Source of the DNA: a virus
DNA length: 64,000 bases
Direction: 5' to 3' (one strand)
Virus record (IMG/VR): IMGVR_UViG_3300032249_001455
Location: 1-64,000 of that record
The notes beneath the pieces were generated by a model that was given only the letters and a program-made list of their open reading frames with translations, made no database searches and was not told the DNA's origin. Of this stretch, positions 56,914 to 63,352 are shown one piece after another. The first letter of the stretch is position 1. Every line of letters starts with the position of its first letter. A program made the translations under genes and the position numbers.

Positions 56914-57230
56914 GCCGATACTATTTCAAGGAGCCGAAAAAGGGTCTGTATCCCACTGAGGGGCTTTCCCTGAAGCTCTACAGGCTCCTCACGGAGAAGG
57001 GAAAGGACATGAAGAGGTCGGGCACCTTTTCAAAAGATGCCTGGACACAATATGTCATTTCTTTGGGGTGCGAATTCACAGATGAAACCTTTGTTCTGGA
57101 TTCAGAAAGGGAAATCATATTCCGCGACGAACATCATTTCACCCAGTTGAAGGACAGCAAGGCGTGGGACAGGCTGATAAAGGTTGATTTTGAAACCGCC
57201 ATGAGGATCGCCACCCTAGGGCTGCCGTGA
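56910..57230 (+). CDS. Array paralogue 1 (KLY/YL/LGxP family)
   Basis: 106 aa. LSLKLYRLLTEKGKDM, DAWTQYVISLGCEF and the end VDFETAMRIATLGLP give all three landmarks of the tandem family. ATGA overlap with the DUF5662 gene. Separated from the main array by the split gene and three tiny membrane genes, so it marks the left outlier of the array. Confidence 0.75.
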   Translation: MSRYYFKEPKKGLYPTEGLSLKLYRLLTEKGKDMKRSGTFSKDAWTQYVISLGCEFTDETFVLDSEREIIFRDEHHFTQLKDSKAWDRLIKVDFETAMRIATLGLP

Positions 57231-57239
57231 GGAAATAAC

Positions 57240-57335
57240 ATGATTAATGCCATAAAAGTTCTCTTCCTGATTGTCTTCCACTTGGGGGTCGCCATGTTCG
57301 CCGACGACGTTTTGGGCTTGTTTCGTTTCGTTTGA
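57240..57335 (+). CDS. 31-residue membrane peptide
   Basis: MINAIKVLFLIVFHLGVAMF then ADDVLGLFRFV: one hydrophobic segment. Its TGA overlaps the ATG of the split gene (TGATG), arguing for translation. Confidence 0.45.
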   Translation: MINAIKVLFLIVFHLGVAMFADDVLGLFRFV

Positions 57336-57385
57336 TGTTCGCAGAAAAACCCCAGACGTTGAAGGCGCCCGACGACGTCATTTAT
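57335..57385 (+). pseudogene. 5' part of a gene split by the second hairpin element
   Basis: 17 codons MFAEKPQTLKAPDDVIY up to TTTAT. In the present sequence the frame reads on into the element and stops at 57442. Removing 57386-57549 joins it in frame to YSNGASGTVES in the downstream part, giving a 156-aa protein. Confidence 0.65.
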
Positions 57386-57549
57386 ACGCCTCCCGCCCAG
57401 AAAACCCAGTCCCCTTTAGGGGCTGGGATGAATGGCGGTTAACTGTGTAAAAAATAAAAATTAACACTATAGTAAGTATGAGATTCGGGACGGAATCTTT
57501 GTACTTCGGTACTAGAAGCCGACTCCCTTTAGGGGGTCGGAGCGTTCAC
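57386..57549 (+). mobile_element. Hairpin element copy 2
   Basis: 164 bp, after TTTAT, no target duplication. Same nested left hairpins and right-end hairpins as copy 1; the right 89 bp (57461-57549) are identical and the left part differs by small indels (extra C; GTGTAAAAA in place of AAA). Contains ATG at 57478, which puts 24 element-encoded residues (MRFGTESLYFGTRSRLPLGG, RSVH) in frame with the downstream gene part. Both copies have the same orientation. Confidence 0.7.
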
Positions 57550-57969
57550 TACTCAAACGGCGCTTCAGGCACGGTGGAGTCCATACACATAGGAGGGCGA
57601 ACCGAGGTCGTCAAGGTGACGGGGGTCAGGCTGACCAAGCACTCCGGGTATTGCAACAAGACAAAATGGGGAAGGGAGACATGCCTGTGGAGGCTTGACG
57701 CCGACATAGAACAACCCGAGGGGAGGAAGAACTACTTCGCTCCCCATCTAGACGGCATGGTGGACGTGAAGCAGAAATCCGGCCAACTAACCGAGCACGG
57801 GGAACGCCCTTGGGATGCTCTGACCAACATGTGCGTGGGCTGGGACCAGTTGAGATACGCAAACATCGTCTTCAAGGACGACAAACCAGTTTCTTTACAT
57901 TTCACTCATCTGAAGTACAATGGGGAAAAGTGGATTGAAATTGCAAGTTTTGAGGCCGATTTCAAATGA
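57478..57969 (+). CDS. 3' part of the second split gene, fused to element-encoded start
   Basis: 163 aa as it stands: 24 residues from the element, then YSNGASGTVESIHIGGRTEV and a beta-rich domain with CNKTKWGRETCLWRLDADIE, ending EIASFEADFK. The original N-terminus is MFAEKPQTL at 57335. A rare case where an inserted end supplies a new start codon in frame. Function unknown. Overlaps the next gene by ATGA. Confidence 0.6.
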   Translation: MRFGTESLYFGTRSRLPLGGRSVHYSNGASGTVESIHIGGRTEVVKVTGVRLTKHSGYCNKTKWGRETCLWRLDADIEQPEGRKNYFAPHLDGMVDVKQKSGQLTEHGERPWDALTNMCVGWDQLRYANIVFKDDKPVSLHFTHLKYNGEKWIEIASFEADFK

Positions 57970-58094
57970 TTTCACAAGAATCTCTAAATTATTGGCTTGT
58001 CATCGTTGTGGCCTACTTGTATTTTTATTCTTGGGTCACCGCCTTCAGGCTCAGGGCGATACTCAAGAAAATAGAGAAAATGGAAGAGTACTGA
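57966..58094 (+). CDS. 42-residue single-pass membrane protein
   Basis: MISQESLNYWLVIVVAYLYF then YSWVTAFRLRAILKKIEKMEEY: one transmembrane segment and a basic amphipathic tail. ATGA overlap with the upstream gene supports it. Confidence 0.55.
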   Translation: MISQESLNYWLVIVVAYLYFYSWVTAFRLRAILKKIEKMEEY

Positions 58095-58096
58095 TA

Positions 58097-58252
58097 ATGG
58101 AATCTGCAAGGGAATTCGCGGCGGCTTTCGTCCTAGCCATGGGATTCGCCATGGCTTTCATGTTGGTTGCCACCCCGGTTATTATCTTTTTGACTTGGGC
58201 GCTCCACAGGCTTTTCCCGTCCCCGGACACGGACGACCCGGGTCCGAAGTGA
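58097..58252 (+). CDS. 51-residue membrane protein
   Basis: MESAREFAAAFVLAMGFAMA, FMLVATPVIIFLTWALHRLF, then an acidic/Pro tail. One long or two short hydrophobic segments. Starts 2 bp after the previous stop; the upstream extension of its frame is a shadow. Confidence 0.55.
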   Translation: MESAREFAAAFVLAMGFAMAFMLVATPVIIFLTWALHRLFPSPDTDDPGPK

Positions 58253-58298
58253 AAAGTCTTCGAAAAAACCCGCACCCGGAAGCCAAATGGAGAGAAGG

Positions 58299-58655
58299 AT
58301 GAACGCGACGCCGAATATGACGAACGAGCAGAAGACAGAAAAACTGTACGGAATTTTCAGGAACAAACTGGACGAAATAAGGAACAACGCCCGCGTGGGC
58401 CACTCATTCAAAACGCTGGACGCCGACACCGTGAGGAGATATGACAACATCGGTGCCATAATCTCGGACAAAATCGAGGAGTACCTCTCCGAGCAAGGGC
58501 CCCATGTGAGAAGCCTTCACGCCGACAATCTGGTGCATCTCATCAATGAGGGTCCGTTGGACGCGGTTGCGATACGAAACCACGTGAATTACGACAATAT
58601 CATCGTGATTGAAAGGGAATACGCCGAGAAGATACTTGTGCTGGGACTGCCATGA
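58299..58655 (+). CDS. Array paralogue 2
   Basis: 118 aa from ATG at 58299 (GGAGAGAAGG upstream; ATG at 58287 also possible). TEKLYGIFRNKLDEIR at the N-terminus and IVIEREYAEKILVLGLP at the C-terminus; the central W..YL block is changed to IEEYLSEQGP. First gene of eleven consecutive family members. Confidence 0.75.
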   Translation: MNATPNMTNEQKTEKLYGIFRNKLDEIRNNARVGHSFKTLDADTVRRYDNIGAIISDKIEEYLSEQGPHVRSLHADNLVHLINEGPLDAVAIRNHVNYDNIIVIEREYAEKILVLGLP

Positions 58656-58990
58656 ACGAAGCCGCTGAATTCAACGATGATCGCGGGTGGCATTCGCTCT
58701 TGGGCGGCCGTCGAGCCCCCGACCCCTTCTTGGGCAACGGCCCCATCCACGACCGATTCCAGAATTTTTTGTACGACCAGCACGACCTCGCGAATATTCA
58801 ATTGAAAGAATGGGGCGAATTAGCCTTCAGGAGAAGGATGGAGAAAGCGGGAGCCAGATTTATTCTTCCCGTCGCTAGTCCATGGTCTTCTAAAAAGCCC
58901 AGTGATTGGGTTTTTGATTCTCCCTTTGGCGGATATCTGGTCATAGACAGGGAAGCCGCCGAGAAGATATTGGTTTTAGGCCTGCCATGA
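58652..58990 (+). CDS. Array paralogue 3
   Basis: 112 aa. HDRFQNFLYDQHDLANI N-terminal helix, central LKEWGELAFRRRMEKAGARF, C-terminal VIDREAAEKILVLGLP, whose last 12 residues are nearly the same as paralogue 2. ATGA coupling on both sides. The N-terminal 30 residues (NEAAEFNDDRGWHSLLGGRR) are unique to this member. Confidence 0.75.
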   Translation: MNEAAEFNDDRGWHSLLGGRRAPDPFLGNGPIHDRFQNFLYDQHDLANIQLKEWGELAFRRRMEKAGARFILPVASPWSSKKPSDWVFDSPFGGYLVIDREAAEKILVLGLP

Positions 58991-59310
58991 GAGATCTTTT
59001 TGAAATCGTGAAGGCCGCAAATCAACATCCCCACCACGATGACCCGAGGAAGATGAAGGTCTATGACATTCTTCAAAGAAAGTATACAGACTGCTTTGAA
59101 AACAAAGAGATAAAACAATCAATCAATTTTGACTATTTGGGTCTCGCCAAGGCAAAGATGAAGTGGCATGAATATCTCAAGTCGCTCGGAATGACTTTCA
59201 ACAAGAATGACGGCATCTTTGACCCCTCGTGTCATCTGGAGTGGCAACAAAGGTATATTCAAATTCCCGAAGACATGATGGACAAGATACTGACACTGGG
59301 TCTGCCATGA
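58987..59310 (+). CDS. Array paralogue 4
   Basis: 107 aa. MKVYDILQRKYTDCF, AKMKWHEYLKSLGMTFN, IQIPEDMMDKILTLGLP. All three landmarks. ATGA coupling on both sides. Confidence 0.8.
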   Translation: MRDLFEIVKAANQHPHHDDPRKMKVYDILQRKYTDCFENKEIKQSINFDYLGLAKAKMKWHEYLKSLGMTFNKNDGIFDPSCHLEWQQRYIQIPEDMMDKILTLGLP

Positions 59311-59555
59311 ACCAAGAAAAGGCCAATCTGATTGAAAATCTTCTCGTTCTTAAATATGATCGGGACTTCTACATGACGACGAAATCATGGGAAGATTATA
59401 TACATTCCATCGGCTGTTCTTTCAGTCCCATAGTCGTGGAGCGCTATGAGGCATATGATCCCGACGTATTAGGGCAGGCGAGCGGAGTGGTGCGTAAAAT
59501 ATACATCCCGTTAGAGATCGGTCTCAAGGTCTTGACTCTCGGAGGTTTCCCGTGA
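59307..59555 (+). CDS. Array paralogue 5
   Basis: 82 aa, the shortest member. ENLLVLKYDRDFYMTTKSWEDYIHSIGCSF then IYIPLEIGLKVLTLGGFP. The codons for LGGFP (CTC GGA GGT TTC CCG) supply GGAGG to the GTG start of the next gene. Confidence 0.8.
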   Translation: MNQEKANLIENLLVLKYDRDFYMTTKSWEDYIHSIGCSFSPIVVERYEAYDPDVLGQASGVVRKIYIPLEIGLKVLTLGGFP

Positions 59556-59842
59556 ATCTTTCGTACGAGACAAAGAAGAAACTGAACGAGATGCTGTGGA
59601 AAAGGTACTTTGAAAAGAGTCGTGGCGAGATTTGGAGTCCGGACAGAAGCGAGTGGAAAGAATACCTGTTCAGTTTGGGCTGTGTTTTGGGAGTAGAGGG
59701 GAATGGGTGGCGACACATGGCTCCTCCGCCCAACAAGATTGAGGGAACCGTGGTGCTTAATGACCCGGCAGACTCGCTCCATGGAGTGGCCTTTCCCAAC
59801 GAGGTTATTACAAGAGTCTTGATTCTCGGAGGTTTCCCGTGA
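59552..59842 (+). CDS. Array paralogue 6
   Basis: 96 aa, GTG start. KKKLNEMLWKRYFEKS, RSEWKEYLFSLGCVLG, VAFPNEVITRVLILGGFP. GTGA overlaps at both ends, with GGAGG inside the LGGFP codons. Confidence 0.8.
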   Translation: MNLSYETKKKLNEMLWKRYFEKSRGEIWSPDRSEWKEYLFSLGCVLGVEGNGWRHMAPPPNKIEGTVVLNDPADSLHGVAFPNEVITRVLILGGFP

Positions 59843-59886
59843 AAAACAAAATCTACCGCATCTGGGGCTTCTGTCATGGATTATGA
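59839..59886 (+). CDS. 15-codon coupling ORF or relic
   Basis: GTGA-coupled start then KNKIYRIWGFCHGL and stop, overlapping the ATG of the next paralogue by 11 bp. The KNKIYRI start looks like the N-terminal landmark of the family, so this may be the frameshifted old N-terminus of paralogue 7. Confidence 0.35.
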   Translation: MKNKIYRIWGFCHGL

Positions 59887-60181
59887 GAAAATTGCCCGCG
59901 CCTTCAAGGAGTTGGCGTATAGGGCGAATGGCCTCCGGTTGGAGAGCTCCGAAGCCGGCGAGACCTTCACCTGGGTGGGCGACGGGCTTCCTCAAAAATG
60001 GAAGAGTCTCAAGGAGCTGGAAGTTTACTTTGAAGGCGTGGGTGGCAAGGTAACACCGTACGCCGAAAAAAGAGAAGGCTACCTTGTTGTGAACATAAGT
60101 GAGGACGAATGGATGCCGCAAGTTTTAGAAGTCCCCATGGAATTCGCCATGAAGGTCCTGACGCTAGGAGGATTCCCGTGA
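59876..60181 (+). CDS. Array paralogue 7
   Basis: 101 aa. MDYEKIARAFKELAYRANGL start, no W..YL but SLKELEVYFEGVGGKV in its place, end LEVPMEFAMKVLTLGGFP. The divergent N-terminal half fits replacement after a frameshift (see the ORF at 59839). Confidence 0.75.
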   Translation: MDYEKIARAFKELAYRANGLRLESSEAGETFTWVGDGLPQKWKSLKELEVYFEGVGGKVTPYAEKREGYLVVNISEDEWMPQVLEVPMEFAMKVLTLGGFP

Positions 60182-60501
60182 AGTGGGACAAGGAATCGCT
60201 TGAGAAGGTGACTACGATCCTTGCCGACCTCCCGCTGGAGAAGTGGCGCGAATTCAGCCAGGAAATGGACGCACGGGACGCAATTACATCCTCTTGGGCG
60301 GCGACGGTCTGGCCCTGTCCCGTCGGAACCGCGCACATAAGCCAGGGGCATGACCCCAAGCCAGCATACCTGAAGTTGACAAACAAAGTCGTGATAAGGA
60401 ATCCGTTCCCGCACCACCACTTTGTGATAGCCACCACTCCCTACATCGAGGTGGATGCCGACATGGCGATGAAGGTCCTCGTATTGGGAGGTGTCCCTTG
60501 A
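60178..60501 (+). CDS. Array paralogue 8
   Basis: 107 aa, GTG start. ESLEKVTTILADLPLEKWREFSQEMDARD, later FVIATTPYIEVDADMAMKVLVLGGVP. The centre is more divergent with a Pro/His-rich insert (NPFPHHHF). TTGA coupling downstream. Confidence 0.75.
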   Translation: MKWDKESLEKVTTILADLPLEKWREFSQEMDARDAITSSWAATVWPCPVGTAHISQGHDPKPAYLKLTNKVVIRNPFPHHHFVIATTPYIEVDADMAMKVLVLGGVP

Positions 60502-60773
60502 AATTAGACTCCGATCAGTACTTCAAGCTCGCCCAGCTCCTAAATGACAAGTACAATCGCGACTTCTGGATGGACGACGAGGCGTGGAAGAAATACTTGA
60601 CTTCATTCGGCGGCGCCAGGATGGACACGAACAACCCCCGCATAAAGACGATCTTTTTTCAGACGCTCAATGACCCCGTCGTCGTTCTGGTGGACCCCAA
60701 CGACCTTGACTGTGTCTTGGCTATTCCCGACGAGATCGCCTTGAAGGCATTGGCGCTGGGCTGTTTCGCATGA
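60498..60773 (+). CDS. Array paralogue 9
   Basis: 91 aa, TTG start overlapping the upstream stop, with GGGAGGTG just before it. YFKLAQLLNDKYNRDFWMDD, EAWKKYLTSFGGARM, LAIPDEIALKALALGCFA. The terminal Pro is replaced by Ala. Confidence 0.8.
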   Translation: MKLDSDQYFKLAQLLNDKYNRDFWMDDEAWKKYLTSFGGARMDTNNPRIKTIFFQTLNDPVVVLVDPNDLDCVLAIPDEIALKALALGCFA

Positions 60774-61138
60774 TGCTTGACACGGACAAGTTGTACCTCC
60801 TCCTTAACGACAAGTGGCTTGAGGTAGGTCTTCTTTGGCGCAGCGCCTTCCGGCGGCAGATCGGTCTCGACGGTTCTCCGGCCCGCCGCACGACCCACGG
60901 ACACGCCGAACGAAATCTGTGGGACGAATACCTGCGGGAGATGAACATAGTCCACCCCGCAGTAGAAGTTCATTTTCTCGGAAGGGAGACCGAACACTAC
61001 TTCGTCGAGAACCCGTCGGGGAAGGGGGGTTCAAGGGACATCTGGAAGTTGGGCATCCCCAAGGAGCTCGCCATGAAGGCCATTATTCTCGGATACTTCC
61101 CCGACAGCCCCTCGCTGGAACGCCTGAGGAACTCATGA
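60770..61138 (+). CDS. Array paralogue 10
   Basis: 122 aa. DKLYLLLNDKWLEV, NLWDEYLREMNIVHP, LGIPKELAMKAIILGYFP followed by a C-terminal tail DSPSLERLRNS. First of three members sharing the LGY(F/L)PDSPS.(+)M/L tail. Confidence 0.85.
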   Translation: MMLDTDKLYLLLNDKWLEVGLLWRSAFRRQIGLDGSPARRTTHGHAERNLWDEYLREMNIVHPAVEVHFLGRETEHYFVENPSGKGGSRDIWKLGIPKELAMKAIILGYFPDSPSLERLRNS

Positions 61139-61524
61139 AGCGAAATTTCAAGATGGGGAAGGGCGAAAAGGACGCGACCCAGAAGATATACAAACTGCTT
61201 GACGACAGACTTTTGCGGATATCTGACGAGATATACGAGGAAAGCGACCCGGCCGAATCTAGCAAGTTAAGCATGGTTAAAATAGAGAAATTCTTTCAGC
61301 TGGAGTCCGCTTGGACGGCGTACCTTGAAGGATTGGGTCTCAAGAGGACAATGTGTTCGCACAAGGACTGGCGGCGCGAGGTCTCGATAGACAACTGCAG
61401 AATCAGCGACCCTCTCTGTGTCAGTATGTTCATCGATGTTCCAAAGGAACTAGCCCTGAAAGTCCTTGTTCTCGGATACCTTCCCGACAGCCCTTCAATC
61501 AAGAAGATGATTCAACCCGCATGA
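61135..61524 (+). CDS. Array paralogue 11
   Basis: 129 aa. QKIYKLLDDRLLRISDEIYE, SAWTAYLEGLGLKR, IDVPKELALKVLVLGYLP then DSPSIKKMIQPA. ATGA coupling on both sides. Closest to paralogues 10 and 12. Confidence 0.85.
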   Translation: MKRNFKMGKGEKDATQKIYKLLDDRLLRISDEIYEESDPAESSKLSMVKIEKFFQLESAWTAYLEGLGLKRTMCSHKDWRREVSIDNCRISDPLCVSMFIDVPKELALKVLVLGYLPDSPSIKKMIQPA

Positions 61525-61913
61525 CAAAAGACAAAATTTACCACCTGCTCAACGAAAAACTCTTCAACATCGCCGATTTGCACTATCAAAACGCCGGCGC
61601 GGAATGGAGGACCGTAGAAAACAAAGAACTTTGGGAAACCTACCTAAAAGAGATGGGCATGGTCTTATTCGTACGATCAGGGTGGTTCAAGGAGAACGAT
61701 ATGGAGGACGAAATCGAGAACCTCTCCTTCTCGGACCTCCAAGGCCAGAAAGTTGACATTGAATGGATCAAAGAAAACCTTATAATAATCCAGGATCCGC
61801 TTGCGCAGTACCATAGAGTTGGCATCCCCAAGGAACTGGCCATGAGCGCCATGACCCTCGGATATTTCCCCGACAGCCCTTCAATTCAAAAGATGCGAGA
61901 ACGCAATGAATAG
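61521..61913 (+). CDS. Array paralogue 12
   Basis: 130 aa. DKIYHLLNEKLFNIADLHYQ, ELWETYLKEMGMVLFV, VGIPKELAMSAMTLGYFP then DSPSIQKMRERNE. Overlaps the next gene by 8 bp. Carries an acidic insert (ENDMEDEIENLSFSDLQG) before the C-terminal block. Confidence 0.85.
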   Translation: MTKDKIYHLLNEKLFNIADLHYQNAGAEWRTVENKELWETYLKEMGMVLFVRSGWFKENDMEDEIENLSFSDLQGQKVDIEWIKENLIIIQDPLAQYHRVGIPKELAMSAMTLGYFPDSPSIQKMRERNE

Positions 61914-62244
61914 CGAATCAATCAAGACCGAAGCTGCCCTCTTCATATTTTATATTTTTGTCGGACTGGTTCTTTTTCTTGTTGGTTGTATAGGCTTGTA
62001 TTTTGCTTTAAAGAGACAGCCGTCAAACCGAGAGACGCAGGTCTGTTCCGGTTGCGGTGCCGAATGGACTACACTCCACAAAGATCGGTTTTGGAAGCCT
62101 TCGGCCCCCATTACTCGTTGCCCGGAGTGCCCTATGACGGAAGAGGAGTTCGAGAAACTTAAGGAACAGGTTCGGCGAGGAGATAAGCCGGATCTGAAGA
62201 ATTTGCCGTCAATTACCCACCCCCTAAAGGGAGTGGGCTTGTAA
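61906..62244 (+). CDS. Membrane-anchored zinc-ribbon-like protein
   Basis: 112 aa. Transmembrane segment AALFIFYIFVGLVLFLVGCI, then CSGCGAEWTT...CPECPM (four Cys) and helix EEEFEKLKEQVRRG. Same layout as the protein at 53648. The last codons (ITHPLKGVGL) lie within a hairpin CCCACCCCC-TAAA-GGGAGTGGG, so its C-terminus may come from an inserted sequence. Confidence 0.6.
   Translation: MNSESIKTEAALFIFYIFVGLVLFLVGCIGLYFALKRQPSNRETQVCSGCGAEWTTLHKDRFWKPSAPITRCPECPMTEEEFEKLKEQVRRGDKPDLKNLPSITHPLKGVGL
62212..62235 (-). repeat. Hairpin resembling an IS200/IS605-type end, reverse orientation
   Basis: On the minus strand the sequence reads AAGCCCACTCCC-TTTA-GGGGGTGGG then TAATTGAC. It has the same AAGCC-stem-CTTTAG-stem layout as the right ends of the two hairpin elements, but a different stem and a TTGAC tip. 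A 90-bp non-coding gap follows, ending in AATTGACAC. Could be a solo end or a relic. Confidence 0.35.
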
Positions 62245-62334
62245 ATCACCGGAGCCTTCTCCACAGTGTCTACTATAAGCCAATTGACACATGGCTCGTT
62301 CCTCAACAGCTTGCCGTTTCCTTGCCGAATTCAG

Positions 62335-62667
62335 ATGAACACTGACACTGCCATCTTGGAAACCAAGTTGTACGGTCTTCTGCTCAAGAAGTCGGAGGAA
62401 ATCTGCAGAAATAACTCGGCTAGGTGTCCGGCCTTCTGGACTCCTTCAATCATACATAAGTGGGCGGAATATCTTGAGGGCATTGGATGCTTAAAAATAG
62501 ATATCGTCCGTCCGCGGCGAGGGTGGAGCCATGCGAAGTACGCGAAATCCAAGGCCCCCGAAGGGACGCAGTGCATCGTGAACCCGGCGAATCTGGGCTT
62601 CCACAGCTTCGTTATCATCCCAAACGATCTTGCCCTGAAGGCTCTCGCCTTGGGAGGGTTCCCGTGA
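62335..62667 (+). CDS. Array paralogue 13
   Basis: 110 aa from ATG at 62335 (MNTDTAILETKLYGLLLKK); an upstream frame extension has no ribosome-binding site. HKWAEYLEGIGCLKID centre, VIIPNDLALKALALGGFP end with GGGAGGG inside the LGGFP codons before the next GTG. Confidence 0.85.
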   Translation: MNTDTAILETKLYGLLLKKSEEICRNNSARCPAFWTPSIIHKWAEYLEGIGCLKIDIVRPRRGWSHAKYAKSKAPEGTQCIVNPANLGFHSFVIIPNDLALKALALGGFP

Positions 62668-63053
62668 GGGACAAAGTCTTCAAGCTCATCCTCTGCAGGA
62701 TTCAAGAAATGTCCACCTGGTACAGCAGGAACTTCAACTTCCACGACAGGGCTAAAATAGATGAATGGCCGTGCAGCCAATACTCCATGATCCAGAACTA
62801 CCTGGAGGAGATCGGATGCTCCCAAGTCCGATGCCCCAAGGAGGTCTTTTTGGAACTGAAGTACAGCCCCGGCGGCCGCAGGACCGCAGAACTCCTGAAC
62901 ATTAGCGAAGGGAAATTCTTCCTTTTGGCTCATCCTTGGGAGTCCACGACTCTAATCCTCATTCCGTACGAACTGGGCGTGAAGGCTGCCGCGCTCGGCG
63001 AGTTCCCAATCGGGCCAAAAACGTCTAGAATGCTCGGTCAGGGATTGAAATGA
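62664..63053 (+). CDS. Array paralogue 14
   Basis: 129 aa, GTG start. DKVFKLILCRIQEMSTWYSR, SMIQNYLEEIGCSQV, ILIPYELGVKAAALGEFP followed by a tail IGPKTSRMLGQGLK. Last member of the array. Confidence 0.8.
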   Translation: MRDKVFKLILCRIQEMSTWYSRNFNFHDRAKIDEWPCSQYSMIQNYLEEIGCSQVRCPKEVFLELKYSPGGRRTAELLNISEGKFFLLAHPWESTTLILIPYELGVKAAALGEFPIGPKTSRMLGQGLK

Positions 63054-63352
63054 TGTACCGTTTGTTCCTAGACGACATGAGAAACCCGCCCGACGAAGAT
63101 TGGATCGTCTGTCGGTCTACACAGGAAGCGGTGGAAATCATCAAGGAAAAAGGAATCCCCGACTTCATGAGCCTTGACCACGACCTTGGCGGAGAGGACA
63201 CGACCATGGTCTTCCTCAAAAGGCTCGTGGATGAAATCTGGGACGGCCAGTCCAAACCGCCCAAGTACCAAGTCCACAGCGCGAACCCGATAGGGACGCA
63301 GAATATAATCTCGTATATGGAATCTTGGATCAAATCAACTGGAGGCAAATGA
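63050..63352 (+). CDS. Cyclic-phosphate-processing receiver-domain protein
   Basis: 100 aa. YRLFLDDMRNPPDEDWIVCRS at the N-terminus, PDFMSLDHDLGGEDT, and HSANPIGTQNIISYM at the end. These are the signature of the cyclic-phosphate processing receiver (cREC) family, thought to act on 2',3'-cyclic phosphate RNA ends or related nucleotides. An RNA ligase at 49.7 kb would be a natural partner. ATGATG start overlaps the array's last stop. Confidence 0.7.
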   Translation: MMYRLFLDDMRNPPDEDWIVCRSTQEAVEIIKEKGIPDFMSLDHDLGGEDTTMVFLKRLVDEIWDGQSKPPKYQVHSANPIGTQNIISYMESWIKSTGGK

